From NCBI RefSeq assembly GCF_021026315.1, contig NZ_JAJNCX010000004.1, positions 284,055 through 348,054 of the forward strand: a DNA stretch of 64,000 nt, read 5' to 3'. The stretch comes from Rhizobium sp. C4 (GTDB lineage Bacteria > Pseudomonadota > Alphaproteobacteria > Rhizobiales > Rhizobiaceae). Below, piece by piece: positions 61,596 to 64,000 of this stretch. A program made the translations under genes and the position numbers. The notes under the pieces are model-generated. The model was not told the DNA's origin, searched no databases, and was given only the letters and a program-made list of their open reading frames with translations. Each line of letters begins with the position of its first letter. Position 1 is the first letter of the stretch.

Positions 61596-62105
61596 ATGAT
61601 CAAGAACCAGAAGCAGGCCGTTGCCACCGTCGAAACGCATGAAGACCCGATCCGCGATCTCTATATGGAATCGCTCCACCTGGTAGAGCGGCTGCACCGC
61701 CGCCTGCTGGATGTCATCAAGGACGAGTTCGACCGCCAGGGTCGTTCGGATGTCAACGCCGTCCAGGCGCTCCTTCTTTTCAACATCGGCAATTCCGAGC
61801 TGACCGCCGGCGAGCTGCGCTCGCGTGGCTACTACCTCGGCTCGAACGTTTCCTACAACGTCAAGAAGCTGGTCGATCTCGGCCTCATCAACCACAGCCG
61901 CTCGCGTGTCGACCGCCGCGCCGTCCGCATCAGTCTGACCAAGGATGGCCAGGACATCGCCGAAACCGTCGCAAGGCTCTATGAGCGCCATATCGGCTCG
62001 ATCCAGAAGGTCGGCGGCATCGGCGAAGACGAGTTCACGCAGATGAACAAGCTGCTCCAGCGCCTCGACCGCTTCTGGAACGACAGCATCCTTTACCGTC
62101 TGTAA
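61596..62105 (+). CDS. ldtR: MarR-family regulator LdtR
   Basis: A 169-residue winged-helix regulator. The DNA-binding region is LTAGELRSRGYYLGSNVSYNVKKLVDLGLI, with wing SRVDRRAVRISLTKDG. In Liberibacter and Sinorhizobium, LdtR controls an adjacent L,D-transpeptidase gene and osmotic-stress genes. The same gene order here supports the name. Confidence 0.88.
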   Translation: MIKNQKQAVATVETHEDPIRDLYMESLHLVERLHRRLLDVIKDEFDRQGRSDVNAVQALLLFNIGNSELTAGELRSRGYYLGSNVSYNVKKLVDLGLINHSRSRVDRRAVRISLTKDGQDIAETVARLYERHIGSIQKVGGIGEDEFTQMNKLLQRLDRFWNDSILYRL

Positions 62106-62131
62106 ACGACGCAGACATTAGTTTCGTCTCT

Positions 62132-62165
62132 CGAAAGGGCCGGGCGGCTTCCGTCCGGCCTTTCG
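62132..62165 (+). terminator. terminator after ldtR
   Basis: CGAAAGGGCCGGGCGG and CCGTCCGGCCTTTCG form an interrupted stem around a short CTT-type loop; the run CCTTTCG gives little U-tract. It separates ldtR from the transpeptidase gene 157 bp further on, implying an independent promoter. Confidence 0.65.
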
Positions 62166-62321
62166 CATTGCAACGAAAGCGCGACGGCGAGACACGAATC
62201 GGCCATATTGCTGTGTCAACTCGGCAACAACGTCGCGCGCTCGCCAGATGCGCGCCTGAAGTTCCCGGCGGGTGTCCCTCCAGACCCGCACGTACAGCGA
62301 TTTCGATGGATTGGTTAGAGA

Positions 62322-63635
62322 ATGTCGGACAAGAAAATACTTGATCTCTCCCGCCGCGCCTTCCTCCGCAGCGCGGCCGTGGGCGGCTTTGCAGCCGTTG
62401 CAGGCAGCGCCTTTGCGGACGACCTGGACCTGCAAAGCGTCATCGATGCGCCGCGCCGTGGCGATTGGGACGACCAGTTCGACGCCAAGGCGATGAGCTC
62501 GGCCAAGGCCGTTGCCTCCAACAATCCGATTTTCGGACCCGAAGCCATCCCGAACATCCAGCAGGCGATCCTGAAATATCAGGAAATCGTCGGGCAGGGC
62601 GGCTGGCCGCAGGTCAATCCGGGCCAGAAGCTGCAGCTCGGCGTTGCCGATCCGTCAGTACAGGTTCTGCGCAAGCGCCTGATGATTTCCGGCGACCTGC
62701 CGCAGGCCACCGGCATTTCCAATGCCTATGACTCCTACGTCACCGCAGCCGTGAAGCGCTTCCAGGCCCGCCACGGCCTGCCGCAGGATGGCGTGCTCGG
62801 CGATTTCACCATCAAGGCGATGAACGTTCCGGCCGATATCCGCCTGATGCAGCTGCAGACCAACCTGAAGCGCCTGCAGGAGGTCAAGGGTGATCTCGGC
62901 CAGCGCTATGTCATGGTCAACATTCCGGCCGCCTATATCGAAGCCGTCGAAAACGGACGCGTCGTGCAGCGCCACACCGCCGTTGTCGGCCGTGAATCGC
63001 GCCCGACGCACATCATCGACAGCAAGATCTATGAGGTCATCCTCAATCCTTACTGGACCGCGCCGCGCTCGATCGTCCAGAAGGACATCATGCCGCTGAT
63101 GCAGAAGGACCCGACCTATCTGGCGCGCAACAATATTCGCCTGCTGGACGGCAAGGGAATGGAAGTTGACCCGAAGACGGTCGACTGGAATGCCGCCAAG
63201 GCCCCGAACCTGACCTTCCGTCAGGACCCGGGCAAGATCAACGCCATGGCGTCGACCAAGATCAACTTCCACAACCCGAACAACGAGTACATGCACGACA
63301 CGCCCCAGCAGGGCCTGTTCAACAAGCTCGTCCGCTTCGAATCCTCGGGCTGCGTGCGCGTCCAGAACGTGCGCGACCTTGCCACCTGGCTGCTGCGCGA
63401 CACCGCGCCGTGGGATCGCCAGCATATCGAGCAGGTCATCCAGACCCGCGTCAACACGCCGATCAAGCTGGCGCAGGAAGTGCCGGTCTATTTCAAGTAC
63501 TTCACCGCCTGGTCGGCAAAGGACGGCATCGTGCAGTTCCGCGACGACATCTACTCCATGGACGGCGCCCAGCAGCTCGCGCTGCAGACCGGCCTGAACC
63601 AGGAAACGGTGGATGGTGCGGTGAACGCGCAGTAA
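62322..63635 (+). CDS. L,D-transpeptidase with peptidoglycan-binding domain (LdtR-linked)
   Basis: A 437-residue exported protein. The N-terminus DLSRRAFLRSAAVGGFAAVAG resembles a twin-arginine signal. A PG_binding_1 domain lies near residues 110-165 (DSYVTAAVKRFQARHGLPQDG) and a YkuD domain near 195-370 with HDTPQQGLFNKLVRFESSG followed by the Cys nucleophile (about 344). It cross-links peptidoglycan in the periplasm. Adjacent to ldtR, its likely regulator. Confidence 0.92.
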   Translation: MSDKKILDLSRRAFLRSAAVGGFAAVAGSAFADDLDLQSVIDAPRRGDWDDQFDAKAMSSAKAVASNNPIFGPEAIPNIQQAILKYQEIVGQGGWPQVNPGQKLQLGVADPSVQVLRKRLMISGDLPQATGISNAYDSYVTAAVKRFQARHGLPQDGVLGDFTIKAMNVPADIRLMQLQTNLKRLQEVKGDLGQRYVMVNIPAAYIEAVENGRVVQRHTAVVGRESRPTHIIDSKIYEVILNPYWTAPRSIVQKDIMPLMQKDPTYLARNNIRLLDGKGMEVDPKTVDWNAAKAPNLTFRQDPGKINAMASTKINFHNPNNEYMHDTPQQGLFNKLVRFESSGCVRVQNVRDLATWLLRDTAPWDRQHIEQVIQTRVNTPIKLAQEVPVYFKYFTAWSAKDGIVQFRDDIYSMDGAQQLALQTGLNQETVDGAVNAQ

Positions 63636-63660
63636 GCAGCGCGGTTACGGTTGGAATCAG

Positions 63661-63692
63661 AACGGGCGGTCCGGTGGGCCGCCCGTTTTTTG
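63661..63692 (+). terminator. rho-independent terminator after the L,D-transpeptidase gene
   Basis: ACGGGCGG (63662-63669) and CCGCCCGT (63679-63686) form a perfect 8-bp stem, loop TCCGGTGGG, followed by a run of T with TTTTTTGTTTT. It lies 26 bp after the stop. Confidence 0.9.
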
Positions 63693-63708
63693 TTTTGGAG
63701 GGTTTCGG

Positions 63709-63889
63709 CTAGTCCTCTCCCCTTGTGGGAGAGGAAGGAAAATCAGCGTCTTAGCTTCAGCTAAGTGCTAGATTTTCCAGGTGAGGGGTCACGATCGGCC
63801 TCCGTCGTACCCCGCATTCACCCCTCACCAAGCTCGCCAAACCAATCGCTTGTCGCTCTTGGGGCGAGCTATCCTCTCCCACAAGGGGA
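63709..63889. repeat. composite palindromic repeat truncated by an insertion sequence
   Basis: The left unit has CCTCTCCCCTTGTGGGAGAGG and TGAGGGGT; the right unit has CACCCCTCACCAAG and CTATCCTCTCCCACAAGGGG. The right unit is the same as in the repeat at 2501-2578, but there it goes on to GGGGAGAGGAC while here sequence diverges after GGGGA at 63889, where insertion-sequence DNA starts. No gene lies in 63636-63947. Confidence 0.75.
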
Positions 63890-64000
63890 CCGTTGCAAAA
63901 TTCCACTGATATGATTCACTGGTTCTGCAGCGGCTGGAGGCGGTGGGATGTCAGTTCGTCGGGAAGGTCAGTTCAGTTTTGTAGATGCTCTGATGCCGCA
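63886..64000 (+). mobile_element. left end of an insertion sequence (IS5-like, partial)
   Basis: The sequence from about 63886-63890 (ACCGTTGCAAAATTCCAC) interrupts the palindromic repeat and leads into a transposase-like start. Only the first 110 or so bases are in the window, so the inverted repeat and target duplication cannot be verified. Group assignment rests on the N-terminal protein pattern only. Confidence 0.5.
63948..64000 (+). CDS. transposase N-terminus (partial, IS5-like)
   Basis: The ATG at 63948 with GGAGGCGGTGGG upstream opens MSVRREGQFSFVDALMP, which resembles the N-terminal QxSFxDxL segment of some IS5-family transposases. Just 17 codons are present; the catalytic DDE residues lie outside. 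Treat the family as tentative. Confidence 0.5.
   Translation, partial: MSVRREGQFSFVDALMP

Overview
The window looks like chromosome of an alphaproteobacterium of the Rhizobiaceae (Rhizobium/Agrobacterium/Ciceribacter type). The basis is the high-GC coding bias, a complete acpXL-fabZXL-fabF2XL-fabF1XL-adh2XL-lpxXL very-long-chain acyl cluster, a fixNOQP-fixGHIS micro-aerobic respiration cluster with FnrN/FixK-type anaeroboxes, an ldtR-L,D-transpeptidase pair, and intergenic palindromic mosaic repeats of the RIME type. The exact genus cannot be read from the sequence. No rRNA or tRNA gene and no CRISPR array was recognised.

Layout. (1) 1-16.4 kb: cobalamin synthesis. The genes cobH, cobL, cobI, a cbiG/cobJ fusion and cobM read forward and are spaced by palindromic repeats; one repeat pair lies in frame inside the cbiG/cobJ gene. 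Then come a GFA-type protein, a decayed DUF1905 gene, a nucleoside hydrolase, a BrnT/BrnA toxin-antitoxin pair and a hypothetical gene split by one in-frame stop. cobK-cbiD read backward and cobA-cobB-cobC-cobD forward. CbiD and CbiG domains, usually linked to the anaerobic route, sit among aerobic-type enzymes. (2) 16.4-18.7 kb: an FNR-like regulator divergent from hemN, with a perfect anaerobox between them. (3) 18.8-24.2 kb: the lipid A very-long-chain acyl cluster, in which one ketosynthase has lost its catalytic Cys and one His. (4) 24.3-26.6 kb: glutaminase, a HigBA-like pair with a perfect palindromic operator candidate, and a hemerythrin. (5) 26.6-35 kb: cbb3 oxidase (fixNOQP) and its assembly genes (fixGHIS), each operon preceded by an anaerobox.

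(6) 35-50.4 kb: gnd with a hairpin over its ribosome binding site and an MBL-fold hydrolase, followed by a sugar-utilisation locus. That locus has a LacI regulator, an ABC importer, a GH2 beta-mannosidase-like enzyme, a sugar isomerase/epimerase, a Gfo/Idh/MocA dehydrogenase, an aldo/keto reductase and a GH43 enzyme. Two related palindromes between lacI and the importer are probable LacI-family operators. (7) 50.4-55.7 kb: a SPINDLY-like TPR glycosyltransferase, then znuA divergent from znuC-znuB-zur with Zur-box-like sites between. (8) 55.7-64 kb: housekeeping genes (MDR reductase, gamma-carbonic anhydrase-like protein, TerC-family protein, dusA, RDD protein, hemB, a small membrane protein), ldtR and an L,D-transpeptidase. 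The window ends in a composite repeat cut by the left end of an insertion sequence whose transposase runs off the window.

Common themes are low-oxygen physiology (FnrN, hemN, hemerythrin, cbb3 oxidase), tetrapyrrole metabolism (hemN, hemB, cobalamin) and envelope building (VLCFA lipid A, two L,D-transpeptidases). I found no clearly new multigene system. The most unusual items are the in-frame repeat insertion in cbiG/cobJ, the catalytically degenerate ketosynthase paired with an intact one, and repeat ends that appear to supply ribosome binding sites.
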